NCBI RefSeq assembly: GCF_023150235.1
Contig: NZ_JAKLLH010000014.1
Location: 1 to 64,000 of the forward strand
Length of the DNA: 64,000 nucleotides
Direction of reading: 5' to 3'
Source of the DNA: Azonexus sp.
Lineage (GTDB): Bacteria > Pseudomonadota > Gammaproteobacteria > Burkholderiales > Rhodocyclaceae
Below the pieces are notes generated by a model. The model was not told where the DNA came from and did not search any database. It saw only the letters and a list, made by a program, of their open reading frames with translations. The translations under genes were made by a program, and so were the position numbers. Within the stretch, counting starts at the first letter, position 1. Every line of letters begins with the position of its first letter. Of this stretch, positions 46,876 through 56,856 are shown piece after piece.

Positions 46876-48155
46876 TGGCGACGGCTCTCACCCATCGGCT
46901 TTTTGCCTTTTTTTCCCTGTTGACCGTGAGTATTCCGCTCCAGGCCGGGTCGGTGGAAGAAATCAGGCAAACCTTGGTGCAGCTTCTGCCGCCGCCCGAT
47001 AGTGTGGCAAAAATCATCCGCGAGCACCCGGCGCTGGCCGCCGGCGAACTCGGGATCGCCGCCAGCGCCGCCGAACGCCGCCGGCTCGAAGCCGGGCCGC
47101 ACGAATGGACCCTGCGCCTGCTCGGGCAGCAACGCCGCAGCCTGCCGCCGGCCGCACCGGAACAGCGCTACAACGAATGGAACGGCGCCATCGAGCGCGC
47201 CTTACGCCTGCCCGGCAAGGCCGCGCTCGACAGCGAGCTCGGCGCCGCCGGCGAAGCCGCCGCCCGCAGCGCGGCCGACGAACTCGGCCACGAAACCCGG
47301 CGCGAACTACTCGCCCGCTGGTTCGACTGGCTACGCGAAAACGCCGCCGAACGGCAGTGGGCCGAGCAAGCCGCGTCACTCGGCCAGCAAGCCGCCAGCC
47401 TGCTGCGCCGCGAACAGCTCGGCGACGCCGCCCGTAGCGAACGGGTCCAGGCCGAAGCCGCGCAGGCCCAGGCCGAGGCACAACTGGCGCAAGCCCGGCA
47501 ACGCCGCCTGAGTGCCGAGCAACAGCTGCAACGCCGCTACCCCGGCCTGCCGCTCAAACTGCCCGCCCGCCTGCCGCCCCCGCCGGCATGGACCGGCAAC
47601 GACGACGAATGGCTGGCAGCGCTGCTCGAACACAACCACGAACTCGCGCTGGCCGGCGCCGAAGCCCGGCGCGCCGCGCTCGCCGCCGAACGCAGCCGGC
47701 GCGAACGCAGCCCCGACCCGACCGTCGGCCTGCAACTCGGCCGCGAACGCGGCGGCGAAGAACGCCTCGCCGCCATCTACCTCAGCCTGCCGCTGCCCGG
47801 CGCCGCCCGCAGCGCAGCCGCCGACGCCAGCCAGGCCCACGCCGCCGCCGCCGAACGCCAGCGCGAAGCCGTCCGCCGCCGCGTCGAAGCCGACGCCGCC
47901 AGCCTGCTGCAAGCCCTGCGCCTGAGCAACGAACAATGGCCGGCCAGCCAGCGCGCCGCCGAACGCCAGCAACAGGCGGCGACGATGAGCGAACGCGCCT
48001 GGCAACTCGGCGAAGGCAGCCTCGGCGAACTCCTGCACGCCCGCCGCCTCGCCAATGAAGCCGCCCTCGCCGCCCGCCTGGCACAACTCGACGCACTGGA
48101 AAAACACGCGCGGGTACTGCTTGATGCGCATCGGCTGTGGGATGACGAGGAATGA
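46872..48155 (+). CDS. TolC-family outer-membrane efflux protein
   Basis: 427 aa, Ala/Glu/Arg-rich, with a signal peptide ending near LQA (about 26) and long coiled coils typical of the alpha-barrel of OEP proteins. Duplicate helix-pair organisation is seen (residues 60-230 and 260-420). It is shorter than CusC and lacks a lipobox in the first 30 residues. A TTGACCGTG copy falls within the signal-peptide codons (46920). Last gene of the efflux operon. Confidence 0.85.
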   Translation: MMATALTHRLFAFFSLLTVSIPLQAGSVEEIRQTLVQLLPPPDSVAKIIREHPALAAGELGIAASAAERRRLEAGPHEWTLRLLGQQRRSLPPAAPEQRYNEWNGAIERALRLPGKAALDSELGAAGEAAARSAADELGHETRRELLARWFDWLRENAAERQWAEQAASLGQQAASLLRREQLGDAARSERVQAEAAQAQAEAQLAQARQRRLSAEQQLQRRYPGLPLKLPARLPPPPAWTGNDDEWLAALLEHNHELALAGAEARRAALAAERSRRERSPDPTVGLQLGRERGGEERLAAIYLSLPLPGAARSAAADASQAHAAAAERQREAVRRRVEADAASLLQALRLSNEQWPASQRAAERQQQAATMSERAWQLGEGSLGELLHARRLANEAALAARLAQLDALEKHARVLLDAHRLWDDEE

Positions 48156-48467
48156 GGCCGACGTGGCCTCCAGGCGCCCGGATTTCTGGACTCTCGCCTG
48201 GGTAAAGGTGGGCGGGGGTGTTCGCTTACGGTGTTCAAGCCCCCGATAGAGCAGCTTTCACTGCTTCTCTCCTGAAGGTCGCCAAGGCGTCGATTCCGCA
48301 TTTTCGCGAAAGGACGCGGACTTGACGTTGCTGCTGGCCGCGCTTGTTCGACGGGGAGGAAAAACTGATAGAGTTTTCCCCCGGATCGACCGTGCTTTGT
48401 CACCCAGGTGGCTTGGGCCGTTGTAGAGAACAGGTCGGCCATTACCCTCTTCTCGGGGAGACAAATC
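48156..48467. other. 312-nt intergenic region before the FIST chemoreceptor
   Basis: Contains a stem-loop at about 48356-48381 (GGAAAAACT...AGTTTTCC) and a copy of TCGACCGTG at 48386. I see no clear sigma-28 or sigma-70 promoter. No gene is evident. Confidence 0.4.
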
Positions 48468-50459
48468 ATGTTTTCGTTTTTCAAGTCCGGGGCGTCCGTT
48501 GCCGACCCCAAAAAACAGAATGCTGGTGCGGTGCCGGCTTTGCGCGGGCGTTTCGATGCCGGGTGTCTGCCGGCAAATCGCCAGGCTTTGGGTTTGCCGG
48601 AAGCGGCGGGGGGGCTTTTTATCAGTTTCGTGCCGCCTCATGTTTCTTTTCCGGCGGTTGCCGATGGGCTGAGTCGTGCCGTCGCAGGCGGTGGCAAGCT
48701 GACTTTTGCCGCGCTTTCGTCGTCCGGCGCCTTGTGCAGCGGCAGTGCGTCGACCTATTGCGGTGCCGAGACCGGCGACCGCGAGGGGAGTTATCTGTGG
48801 TTGTCCGATGAGATTGTCGAATGCGCCGAGATTCACAGTCTCGATTTGCGCATGGGGCAGGGCTCGACGGTCGGCGAGCGGGTCAGCTGTATTGCCCAGG
48901 AGTTGGCCAGGATCAAGCCTTCCTTCCAGATCAATGCTCAGGACAGCTTCGCGCTGATCTTCTGCGACGGCTTGTCCGCATCGGAAGGTTTCCTGATGCG
49001 CGCCTGGTATGAGAGCAAGCGTTTTCCCTGTCTGGCAGTCGGAGGCTCGGCCGGTGGCAAGCTCGATTTCTCCGGCACTCATATGCATGACGGTCGGCAG
49101 GTGCTGGCCGGCAAGGCGATGCTGATTTTCTGCAAGGTCAGGCCCGGCATCCGCTTCTCGCCGTTCAAGTCGCAGAATTTCGTGCCGACCGGCAAGCGCT
49201 GGCTGGTTGCCGAGGCCGATCCGGTGGCCCGTACCGTGAGTAGCGTTTTTGCCGAGGATGGCCGGACCATCGGCTTTCTGAGCGCGCTGGCCGGCCATTT
49301 CCGTTGTGCGGAGGGCGAGGTCGCCAAGCATCTGGCCAGCCACACTTTTGCCGTCTCGGTCGATGGCGAGATGTTCATCCGCTCGGTGGCCGCGCTTGGG
49401 GCCGAGCAGACTTCGTTTTTCTGCGACATCGAGTTCGGCGACTGTCTGCATCTGTTGAAGCAGGAGGATTTTGTCGCCACCACCCAGCGCGACTGGCAGC
49501 AGTTCCTCTCGGGCAAGGGGGTGCCGCTGGCCATGCTGCTCAACGATTGCGTGCTGCGCCGGGTCGGCAACGCTGCGCTACTCGGTCGGGCATCGTTCTT
49601 TGCCGATACGCCGGCCGCCGGCTTCTCGACTTTTGGCGAAATTCTCGGTATTCCGATCAACCAGACCTTGTCGGCGCTGGTTTTCTTCCGCGATGGGCCG
49701 GGATTTTCCGATCCGTTCATGAATGCCTTCCCGGTTTCGTACGCGGCTTTTTCCAATCACTACGGGCAGCGCGCGCTGCAACGCTGGATCACGCTCAACG
49801 GCATCCAGCGCGGCATGGTCGAACAGGTGCTCAACTACGAGCGCAGCGTGCAGCCGGTCATCGATACCTTGCCGTCGCTGGCCTCCGGTTTCCGGCAGCA
49901 GGCGGCGACGCTGAACGAGGCGATGTCGCTGATGTTCGCTGTGGGCGAATCGGCCAAGACCTCGCAGACTTCCCAGGCCAGCCTGGGCGCCGGGCTGGAT
50001 GATCTGGAGCGCCTCTCCAAGGCCATTGGCTCGATCACCGGCGGCATCAGCGCCATTGCCGATCAGACCAATCTGCTCGCCCTCAATGCCGCGATCGAGG
50101 CGGCGCGGGCCGGCGAGGCCGGGCGTGGTTTTGCCGTGGTTGCCGATGAGGTGCGCAAGTTGGCGCAATCGGCCAAGGACCAGGCCGATGCGACGGCATC
50201 CAGCATCCGTGAGGCGGTGCAGACCATTTCCGGCATTCGTGGCATTGCCGAAGAAACGCTACGTTCGATCAATCAACTGATCGAACGTAGCGAAGCGGCT
50301 TCGGCGCAGATCGCGCAGATGACTGCCGATGCCGCCCGCGAGCAGGCTCAGGTGACGCAGAGCTTGTCCAGCGTCGATCAACTGACGCACGGCATGGTGA
50401 CGCTGAACGAACTGCTCGGCCGGCTTGACCAGCTCCAGGGTATGGCGGCAAAGCTGTAG
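48468..50459 (+). CDS. soluble chemoreceptor with FIST sensor domain
   Basis: 663-aa cytoplasmic methyl-accepting protein. The N-terminal two thirds form a FIST domain (about 40-230, with [15 protein letters not shown]) followed by a FIST_C domain (about 240-390). The C-terminal signalling module is about 190 residues with tip [19 protein letters not shown] and ADEVRKLAQ. There is no TM helix and no HAMP, so it should sit in a cytoplasmic array. FIST domains are proposed to bind small ligands such as amino acids; the ligand here is unknown. CGGGGAG precedes ATG 48468. Confidence 0.9.
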   Translation: MFSFFKSGASVADPKKQNAGAVPALRGRFDAGCLPANRQALGLPEAAGGLFISFVPPHVSFPAVADGLSRAVAGGGKLTFAALSSSGALCSGSASTYCGAETGDREGSYLWLSDEIVECAEIHSLDLRMGQGSTVGERVSCIAQELARIKPSFQINAQDSFALIFCDGLSASEGFLMRAWYESKRFPCLAVGGSAGGKLDFSGTHMHDGRQVLAGKAMLIFCKVRPGIRFSPFKSQNFVPTGKRWLVAEADPVARTVSSVFAEDGRTIGFLSALAGHFRCAEGEVAKHLASHTFAVSVDGEMFIRSVAALGAEQTSFFCDIEFGDCLHLLKQEDFVATTQRDWQQFLSGKGVPLAMLLNDCVLRRVGNAALLGRASFFADTPAAGFSTFGEILGIPINQTLSALVFFRDGPGFSDPFMNAFPVSYAAFSNHYGQRALQRWITLNGIQRGMVEQVLNYERSVQPVIDTLPSLASGFRQQAATLNEAMSLMFAVGESAKTSQTSQASLGAGLDDLERLSKAIGSITGGISAIADQTNLLALNAAIEAARAGEAGRGFAVVADEVRKLAQSAKDQADATASSIREAVQTISGIRGIAEETLRSINQLIERSEAASAQIAQMTADAAREQAQVTQSLSSVDQLTHGMVTLNELLGRLDQLQGMAAKL

Positions 50460-50572
50460 CGCGTGTCCGCCGCCAGGGCTCGGGTGGCCGCAAGCGCTTG
50501 GCACTGCGGGAAGTCGGCGGTTCTTCCCTGCCGCCAAGGCCGGCAAGCAGTGTGGCGATAGTGGGGGCGGAT

Positions 50573-50615
50573 TACGGTCAACCCGCAAAAAGCCGGTTTT
50601 TCCCGGTTGACCGTG
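50573..50615. repeat. long inverted repeat ending in the GGTYGACCGTG motif
   Basis: Arms ACGGTCAACCCGCAAAAA (50574-50591) and TTTTTCCCGGTTGACCGT (50597-50614) match at 16 of 18 positions around a GCCGG loop. It lies between the converging FIST receptor and zapD. The design (core outside, A5/T5 inside) equals that of the repeat at 40.84 kb although the core is GGTTGACC rather than GTCGACC, showing paired compensatory change. Confidence 0.82.
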
Positions 50616-50746
50616 CATTCCGCTGCTTTCCACGGATCGAGCCGCATTGCGCGCGCTCGGCAGCGGGCGGGGGAGGGGAGAAGAAGGAAGCTTTTCCAGG
50701 CGCTGCTGGTGGCATTTGCCTGGGCGTGCAGCGCTGCTGTCCGGGA

Positions 50747-51505
50747 TTACAGATTGCAGAAGGTAAGGTCGAAGGCGACGTCGCGTTCGCAGCTTCTAGC
50801 CTTGATTTCGCCAGCGGGGGGCTTGGTGAAGCGGATGTTGAGGAAGTATTTGTTGGCGCTGACTTCGGGAATTGCCGCTTCGCTGGCTTCCAGTTTGATG
50901 CGTACCATTTGCGCGGCAGTGCCGCCGAGGTTGAGCTGGAACTGGCCCGTGGTGGCGAGGTGGCTTTTCGGCCGGCCACTGGAGCGGAGCAGGCGCAGGA
51001 CGATGGCGGCGGCATCGCGTAGCGCCAGCACCGGGCGGGTCCAGCCTTCGAGCGATTCGCGGCGGACGTCGGGGGAGCGATGTTGCCACCAGTGGTAGGA
51101 CGGAAGGTCGAATTCGCACACGCCGCCGGGAATCGCCGCCCGACTCTTGATGCCCATCAGCCAGTCGTTATCACGCAGATATTGGCCGACCTTGCCGGTC
51201 ATGGCCAGCAAGGCCGCCGAGGATTGCTCGATTTCGTAGAGCGCGCCGGAGAGTGCTTCTTCGGAAATGTCCGGGTTGTTGCGATAGCTGAGCAGGGTTT
51301 GCCGTTGCCGTTCCAGCTCTTGGATCAAATCCATCTTGAGGTCGGCGCGGCCTGCAACTTCGAGAATCTCGAACAGGGTGACGAGGGCGATGTGGTGTTC
51401 GAGCGGCCCCGTGGCTTTCGCAAAATACGCCGTTTTCTCAAAGAGATCTTCGAGACGCAGCAAGGTGCGGATGCGCTCGTTGAACGGATATTCGTAGGTA
51501 ATCAC
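50747..51505 (-). CDS. zapD: cell division protein ZapD
   Basis: 252-aa cytoplasmic FtsZ-bundling factor. The N-terminus ITYEYPFNERIRTLLRLEDLF and later FDLPSYHWWQ with FLNIRF are characteristic of ZapD/YacF. It lies 60 nt downstream of coaE, the order found in many beta- and gammaproteobacteria. yacG, often next, is not here. Confidence 0.95.
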   Translation of the reverse strand: MITYEYPFNERIRTLLRLEDLFEKTAYFAKATGPLEHHIALVTLFEILEVAGRADLKMDLIQELERQRQTLLSYRNNPDISEEALSGALYEIEQSSAALLAMTGKVGQYLRDNDWLMGIKSRAAIPGGVCEFDLPSYHWWQHRSPDVRRESLEGWTRPVLALRDAAAIVLRLLRSSGRPKSHLATTGQFQLNLGGTAAQMVRIKLEASEAAIPEVSANKYFLNIRFTKPPAGEIKARSCERDVAFDLTFCNL

Positions 51506-51565
51506 GCGGGAAGGGTCCGGTAGGGCCGAAAATTATTTTTATTTTGAGGCATTTGCAAGCAAATC

Positions 51566-52189
51566 TCAATGGTTTGCTTTAGCTTTTTCCTCGGCGTGCG
51601 CGAGGTAGGCAGCGTGCAGGGTGGCCAGCGTTTGGTGCAGATCCGCTGTCTGTGCGGCATTGAGCACGATGTCGTCGGCAATCGCCTGGCGTTGTTCGCG
51701 TGTTGCCTGAGCGGCGACAATGGCTTGCGCCTCGCCGGCGCTCAGGCCGTTGCGACGCATGACACGTTCGATCTGGAGTTCGACCGGGCAGTCGACCAGC
51801 AAGATCCGGTCGCATAACTGGCGATAGGCGCCGCTTTCGACGAGCAGGGGAACCGCCAGCAGCACGTAGGCGGCGCTCGCCGCACGGCAGCGTCGTTCGG
51901 CCAGTTCGCGGATCAGGGGATGCAGGATGCCTTCCAGGCGGCGGCGGGCGAGGGTGTCGGCAAATACCCGTTGCCGCATGGCGACTCGGTCGAGCGCGCC
52001 TTCCTTCGTGGCTATTGCGGGGCCGAAGGCAGCGAGCAGGGCCGGCATGGCGCCGCCGCCGGCCTGGGTCAGTTCGTGCGCGATGGCGTCGGTATCGACC
52101 AGGGCCGCGCCCCGGGTCCGTAGCAGCTCGGCGACCGTGCTCTTGCCGCTGCCGATGCCGCCGGTGAGGCCGACGATGTAGTCGCTCAC
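51566..52189 (-). CDS. coaE: dephospho-CoA kinase
   Basis: Last step of CoA synthesis: phosphorylates the 3'-OH of dephospho-CoA. About 207 aa from GTG 52189. The P-loop GLTGGIGSGKST is at the N-terminus; the DTDAIAHELT and LLVESGAYRQLCDRILLVDCP segments follow. The GTG overlaps the TGA of the SPOR gene (GTGA), indicating coupling. Confidence 0.95.
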   Translation of the reverse strand: MSDYIVGLTGGIGSGKSTVAELLRTRGAALVDTDAIAHELTQAGGGAMPALLAAFGPAIATKEGALDRVAMRQRVFADTLARRRLEGILHPLIRELAERRCRAASAAYVLLAVPLLVESGAYRQLCDRILLVDCPVELQIERVMRRNGLSAGEAQAIVAAQATREQRQAIADDIVLNAAQTADLHQTLATLHAAYLAHAEEKAKANH

Positions 52190-52851
52190 TTGCAGTTCTG
52201 CGCTTCGTTGCGGCTGTTTTCGGCCAGCGCGGCGAGCAAGTCGGCGTGCTGCGCCCGCGGGCCGGTGGCGCGTAGCGAAAAGGTGCTTTCGCGTCCGGGG
52301 CGTTCGCCGACCCGTGCCGTGCGTACCCCCTTGGTTTTCAATTCCGCCAGACGTTCCTCGGCTCGGCTCTGGGCTGAAAAGATGCCCAGGGATATGGCCA
52401 GGCGCTGCGCGCCTTCGGTGACGATGAAATAGTCGCTGATGCCGAGCGAACGTAGTTGTCCTGCCTTGCGCTCGGTTTCGGCCCGGCTGGATTGTGGTGG
52501 AATGAAGACCCACCATTGCATGCTGCTCGCTTCGCCCACCGGTTTGCGTTCGATGTTGAAATCGGAAAAACGGCTATTCAGCAACTCGCCGATACGCTTG
52601 GCCTCGGTTTCTGGAAGCGACTCCCAGGTCAGGCAGACGGAAGCCGGTTCTCCCTTTGCCGTTTCCGGCGGAGAGGGCGCTGGTTTTTCCTCGGCTGGCG
52701 CTTCGCCACGAGAGACGATGCGCAAGCGCTCGGGGTGCAGCTGTTGCGTCATGCGGTGGGCGTCTTCGCTGCCCGGCCGGCCGAAATAGCCAGCCGAGAA
52801 GGCGTAGAACAGCAGGTTGGCGAAAACCAGCAGGAAAACGAAGGCTCTCAC
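52186..52851 (-). CDS. SPOR-like domain membrane protein
   Basis: About 221 aa. One N-terminal TM helix (about 3-22; FVFLLVFANLLFYAFSAGYFG) is followed by a Pro/Glu-rich linker and a C-terminal domain with WWVFIPPQSSRAETERKAGQL and YFIVTEGAQRLAISLGIFSA, reminiscent of SPOR repeats that bind denuded glycan at septa. Adjacency to zapD favours a division-related role. The likely start GTG at 52851 is part of the motif TCGACCGTG; a longer frame to 52914 would overlap trpB2. No clear ribosome site is visible. Confidence 0.72.
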   Translation of the reverse strand: MRAFVFLLVFANLLFYAFSAGYFGRPGSEDAHRMTQQLHPERLRIVSRGEAPAEEKPAPSPPETAKGEPASVCLTWESLPETEAKRIGELLNSRFSDFNIERKPVGEASSMQWWVFIPPQSSRAETERKAGQLRSLGISDYFIVTEGAQRLAISLGIFSAQSRAEERLAELKTKGVRTARVGERPGRESTFSLRATGPRAQHADLLAALAENSRNEAQNCK

Positions 52852-52876
52852 GGTCGACCGCGTCCGCGAGGCAAAA

Positions 52877-54241
52877 TCAGCCGACCTGCGGCAAGTGCTT
52901 GAGCGACTCGGCAATCGCCGCCTGCGGGTACTCGTAGTCCTCCAGTTGGCCGGAGAAGAATTTGTCGTAGGAAGCCATGTCGAAATGGCCGTGGCCGGTC
53001 AGGCAGAAGAGGATGGTCTTGGCTTCGCCGGTCGCCTTGCAGCGCAGCGCTTCGTCGATGGCTGCGCGGATTGCGTGGCAGGACTCGGGGGCCGGGATGA
53101 TGCCTTCGGCGCGGGCAAAGCGGACGCCGGCCTCGAAGGTGCCGATCTGCGGCACGGCAATGGCTTCCAGCAGTTTTTCATGGAAAAGTTGTGAGAGTAG
53201 TGGCGAGGCACCGTGATAACGCAGGCCGCCGGCGTGGATGCCCGGGGGCATGAAATCGTGGCCCAGCGTGTACATCTTCATGATTGGCGTGTAGCCGGAG
53301 GCATCGCCGTAGTCGTAGGTGTAGGCACCCTTGGTCAGCGTCGGGCAGGAGGTCGGTTCGACCGCGACGCAGCGCAGATTCTTGGCGCGCGGGTCGCCCG
53401 CCGCCTTGTCGGCAAGGAAGGGGAAGGCGATGCCGCCAAAGCTGGAGCCGCCACCGCAGGGGCCGAAGATCACGTCCGGGTAGAGGCCGATTTTCTCGAA
53501 CTGCTTCTTGGCTTCGAGGCCGATCACCGTTTGGTGCAGCAGGACATGGTTGAGCACAGAGCCGAGGGTGTAGCAGGTGCCGGGGTCGGCAACCGCTTCC
53601 TCGACTGCCTCGGAAATGGCGAGGCCGAGCGATCCTTGGCAGGCAGGGTCGGCAGCCAGAGCGGCACGTCCGGCGTTGGTCATGTTGGTCGGCGATGCAA
53701 ACACTTCGGCGCCCCAGGTCTGCATCATCGAACGGCGGAAGGGCTTCTGCTCATAGCTGACCCTGACCATGTACACCCGCACTGGCAGACCGAACATCTG
53801 ACCGGCGTAGGAAATCGACGAGCCCCACTGGCCGGCGCCGGTTTCGGTGGTCAGGCGCTGGGTGCCGGCGAGCTTGTTGTAATAGGCCTGCGGCACGGCG
53901 GAGTTCGGCTTGTGCGAACCGGCCGGCGAGACGCCTTCGTATTTGAAGAAAATCTTGGCCGGGGTGCCGAGTGCCTGCTCCAGGCGCAAGGCGCGACAAA
54001 GCGGCGCCGGGCGCCATTGGGCATAAATCTGGCGAACCGGCTCGGGAATTTCGATCCAGCGCTGCGCCGACATTTCCTGTTCCAGGATGGGGTCGGGGAA
54101 GATGGCGCCCATCGCCTCCGGCGGCACCGGCTGACCATTCGGGCCGAGCGGCGGCGCCGGCGGGTTGGGCATGTCGGCGACGACGTTGTACCAGTGGGTC
54201 GGAATGTCGTCCTGATCGAGATTGATGCGCAGCGGAATCAC
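52877..54241 (-). CDS. tryptophan synthase beta-like protein (TrpB2)
   Basis: PLP enzyme of about 454 aa, the TrpB2 branch: N-terminus DDIPTHWYNVVADMPNPP, an insertion-rich N-terminal region, the PLP lysine Lys111 in SPAGSHKPNSA, and the phosphate loop PCGGGSSFGG. It is longer than TrpB1 (about 400 aa). TrpB2 proteins make tryptophan from indole and serine and are often not linked to trpA, as here. GTG 54241 with AGGGAG upstream gives the family-typical start; the longer upstream frame lacks homology. Confidence 0.92.
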   Translation of the reverse strand: MIPLRINLDQDDIPTHWYNVVADMPNPPAPPLGPNGQPVPPEAMGAIFPDPILEQEMSAQRWIEIPEPVRQIYAQWRPAPLCRALRLEQALGTPAKIFFKYEGVSPAGSHKPNSAVPQAYYNKLAGTQRLTTETGAGQWGSSISYAGQMFGLPVRVYMVRVSYEQKPFRRSMMQTWGAEVFASPTNMTNAGRAALAADPACQGSLGLAISEAVEEAVADPGTCYTLGSVLNHVLLHQTVIGLEAKKQFEKIGLYPDVIFGPCGGGSSFGGIAFPFLADKAAGDPRAKNLRCVAVEPTSCPTLTKGAYTYDYGDASGYTPIMKMYTLGHDFMPPGIHAGGLRYHGASPLLSQLFHEKLLEAIAVPQIGTFEAGVRFARAEGIIPAPESCHAIRAAIDEALRCKATGEAKTILFCLTGHGHFDMASYDKFFSGQLEDYEYPQAAIAESLKHLPQVG

Positions 54242-54310
54242 TTTGGCCGTCTCCCTGAATGAAGCGTTGTTATTGGTCAAAGGCGGTAAATTAACCGAAA
54301 ACGTCCCGGT

Positions 54311-54354
54311 AAAAAAGGCCGGAGCCTGCCGCCAGACGGTTCGACAGGCTCCGG
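54311..54354 (-). terminator. intrinsic terminator of the Cache chemoreceptor gene
   Basis: On the minus strand CCGGAGCCTG and CAGGCTCCGG form a stem followed by CCTTTTTT. A second hairpin, GCTTCCGGCAAATGCCGGAAGC (54360-54381), lies between it and the stop. Confidence 0.82.
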
Positions 54355-54388
54355 TGCGAGCTTCCGGCAAATGCCGGAAGCCTCCGGG

Positions 54389-56689
54389 TCAGACCTTGAA
54401 GAAGCCGGTGAGGTCTTGCAGTTGCGCGGCCTGCCCTCCCAGTTCCTCGGCCGTTGCCGCCAGTTCCTCGGAGGCGGCGGCATTTTGCTGGGTGGCGTTG
54501 TTGAGCATGCCCATCGCCCGGTTGATCTGGTCGACGCCGGTCGATTGCTCTTGCGATGCCGAGGCGATTTCCTGTACCAGGTCGGAGGTTTTCTGGATGG
54601 CCGGAACCATGTTGTGCAGCAGGCTGCCGGCGCGCTCGGCAAGTTTGACCGAATTGCCGGCCAGTTCGCCGATTTCCTGGGCCGCCACCTGCGAACGCTC
54701 GGCCAGCTTGCGCACCTCGGCGGCGACGACGGCAAAACCCTTGCCGTGGTCGCCGGCGCGCGCCGCCTCGATTGCGGCGTTGAGTGCCAGCAGATTGGTC
54801 TGGTAGGCGATGTCGTCGATGATCCCGATCTTGCCGGCGATCAATTTCATCGCATCGACGGTCTTGCCCACTTCGCGCCCGCCTTCGGAGGCTTCCTCGG
54901 CGGCACGGGCGGCCATCTTGTCGGTGACATTGGCGTTGTCGGTATTGTGGGCGACTGAGGCGGTCATCTGTTCCAGGCTGGCCGAGGTTTCCTCGACCGA
55001 CGAGGCCTGCTGCGCCGCCGATTGCGATAGCGATTGCGCCGTGGCCGAGACCTGGCCGGCGGCGTTGGAGAGGGCGTCGGAAGCGGTCACGATCTGCGCG
55101 ATGGTGCCGGAAAGGCGTTCCAGGGTGTCGTTGATCGAGTCCTTGAGTGTGGCGAAATCGCCCTGATAGTTCTGACGGATGCGCGCGGTCATGTCGCCCT
55201 GCGCCATGCCGGCCATGACTCGCTGCACGTCGTGGATGGGCGTCACCACCGCGTCGAGGGTGCCATTGACGCCTTCGACGATGCGCCGGAAGTCGCCACG
55301 GTGGCGGTTTGCATCGGCGCGGGTCTCGAGGCGGCCGGCGACGGCGGCGGCGGAGAGATGGTTGGCGTCGGCAACCAGCGCCTTGATGTTGCCGCGTACC
55401 TGTTCGGTCGTTTCGTTGATGAAGCGTTTCTTGCCGGGGAAGGATTCGAGCGGCGCATCCATGTTGCCTTCGCCGAATTCGCGGATGCAGGCCATTGCCT
55501 TGTGCATCACCGCAACATGACCGAAGACCATGTCGTTCACGCCCTTGGCCATCGTCTGATAGGTGCCCTGGAAGCGCTTTTCATCGATCCGGGCCTCGAT
55601 GTCGCCGGCGTCGTGCGCGGCGGACATCCGGTTCATTTCGGCGATCAGGGACTGCAGCGTGTCGATGCAGGTATTGAGATTGTCCTTCAGGGTGTTGAAA
55701 TCGCCGTTATAGGTATCGACGATGCGCGGCGGAATGTCGCCCCGGGAAATACGGTCGACGTAGGACGCGGCAACATTCAGCGGCCCGATCACGGCGTCGA
55801 GCGTGGCGTTGAAGCCGCCGACGACGTCACGGAAACCGCCGTGCTGCGCGTCGGCATCGGCACGAGTATCGAGACGGCCGGCCAGTGCGGCCTCGGTCAG
55901 TTGATTGACGCTGGCCCGCATCGACTGCAGGCTGCCCTGCACGCGCAGAGTCGAGTTGAGGATGTCGCCCATCTCGTTCTTGAGCGTCGTCTCGTTGCGA
56001 TGGTCGAAATCGCCATTGGCCAGCTTGTCGGTCGCTTCGACCACCCGCTTGATCGAACGCGACAGGTCGCGACTCAGCGACAGGGCAAAGGGAATCAGCA
56101 GGGCGAAGATCAGGACGGCGATCAAGGCCTGAACCTTGGATTGGGCGATCATTTCCTGATCGACGTCCTCGAGGTAGATGCCTGTTCCGATCACCCAGCC
56201 CCAGGGCTCGAAGCCGCGGACGAAGGAGAGTTTGGCAATGGGCTTGTCCGATCCCGGCTTGGGCCAGTAATAATCGGTAAAGCCGGCGCCGCTTTTCTTG
56301 ACGATCTCAACGAACTCGGTAAAGAAAACCTTTCCGTTCGCATCCTTCATCTGCGACAGATCGGTACCGTCCATGGCGGGCCGGATCGGGTGCATGACCA
56401 TGCGGTTCTGCAGATCGTTGATCCAGAAATATTCGTTCTGGTCGTAACGCAGTTTCTTGATCACGGTCATCGCTGTTTTCTGCGCGGTCGCTTCGTCCAT
56501 GCGACCGGCCAATTGCTCGGCATGGTAGTGCGTAATCATGCCATGCACGGTTTCGACGACATTGCGCACCTTCTGCTTGCGATCCTCGAGCAGGTTGTGG
56601 CGCAGATTGAACAGGCTGACAGCAATGCTGACGGCGACACCGATCAAGGCGACGAGCATCAGCAGTCTGGTTTTGGTCTGGATTTTCAT
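54389..56689 (-). CDS. methyl-accepting chemotaxis protein with Cache sensor and poly-HAMP linker
   Basis: 766-aa chemoreceptor. TM1 (about 9-29) and TM2 (about 190-212) bracket a single-Cache domain ([33 protein letters not shown]). Between TM2 and the signalling domain there are about 280 residues organised as repeated units (such as [20 protein letters not shown] and [20 protein letters not shown]), consistent with several HAMP domains in tandem. The tip [18 protein letters not shown] is canonical. GGAGGAGG precedes the ATG. Cache ligands here often are short carboxylates, but none can be assigned. Confidence 0.92.
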   Translation of the reverse strand: MKIQTKTRLLMLVALIGVAVSIAVSLFNLRHNLLEDRKQKVRNVVETVHGMITHYHAEQLAGRMDEATAQKTAMTVIKKLRYDQNEYFWINDLQNRMVMHPIRPAMDGTDLSQMKDANGKVFFTEFVEIVKKSGAGFTDYYWPKPGSDKPIAKLSFVRGFEPWGWVIGTGIYLEDVDQEMIAQSKVQALIAVLIFALLIPFALSLSRDLSRSIKRVVEATDKLANGDFDHRNETTLKNEMGDILNSTLRVQGSLQSMRASVNQLTEAALAGRLDTRADADAQHGGFRDVVGGFNATLDAVIGPLNVAASYVDRISRGDIPPRIVDTYNGDFNTLKDNLNTCIDTLQSLIAEMNRMSAAHDAGDIEARIDEKRFQGTYQTMAKGVNDMVFGHVAVMHKAMACIREFGEGNMDAPLESFPGKKRFINETTEQVRGNIKALVADANHLSAAAVAGRLETRADANRHRGDFRRIVEGVNGTLDAVVTPIHDVQRVMAGMAQGDMTARIRQNYQGDFATLKDSINDTLERLSGTIAQIVTASDALSNAAGQVSATAQSLSQSAAQQASSVEETSASLEQMTASVAHNTDNANVTDKMAARAAEEASEGGREVGKTVDAMKLIAGKIGIIDDIAYQTNLLALNAAIEAARAGDHGKGFAVVAAEVRKLAERSQVAAQEIGELAGNSVKLAERAGSLLHNMVPAIQKTSDLVQEIASASQEQSTGVDQINRAMGMLNNATQQNAAASEELAATAEELGGQAAQLQDLTGFFKV

Positions 56690-56733
56690 TTGAAGCCGTC
56701 CTCCTCCAGAAAACGGAATTTCTATTTTGGTTT

Positions 56734-56748
56734 TTGGAATATTTCCAA
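56734..56748. promoter_or_regulatory. interrupted palindrome in the chemoreceptor leader
   Basis: TTGGAA-TAT-TTCCAA, 45-59 nt upstream of the chemoreceptor ATG (minus strand). Symmetry and position suit a regulator site, but no known consensus is matched. Confidence 0.35.
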
Positions 56749-56856
56749 CATTCGCGATGCTAACTCAGGCTTTGCCGTGCACAAAGCACTCTGCTTGGGC
56801 TGGCGTGGGGGCGAGGGCTTATTCGGGTAAAGTGTGCCCCGGTTTTCATTCATTCC

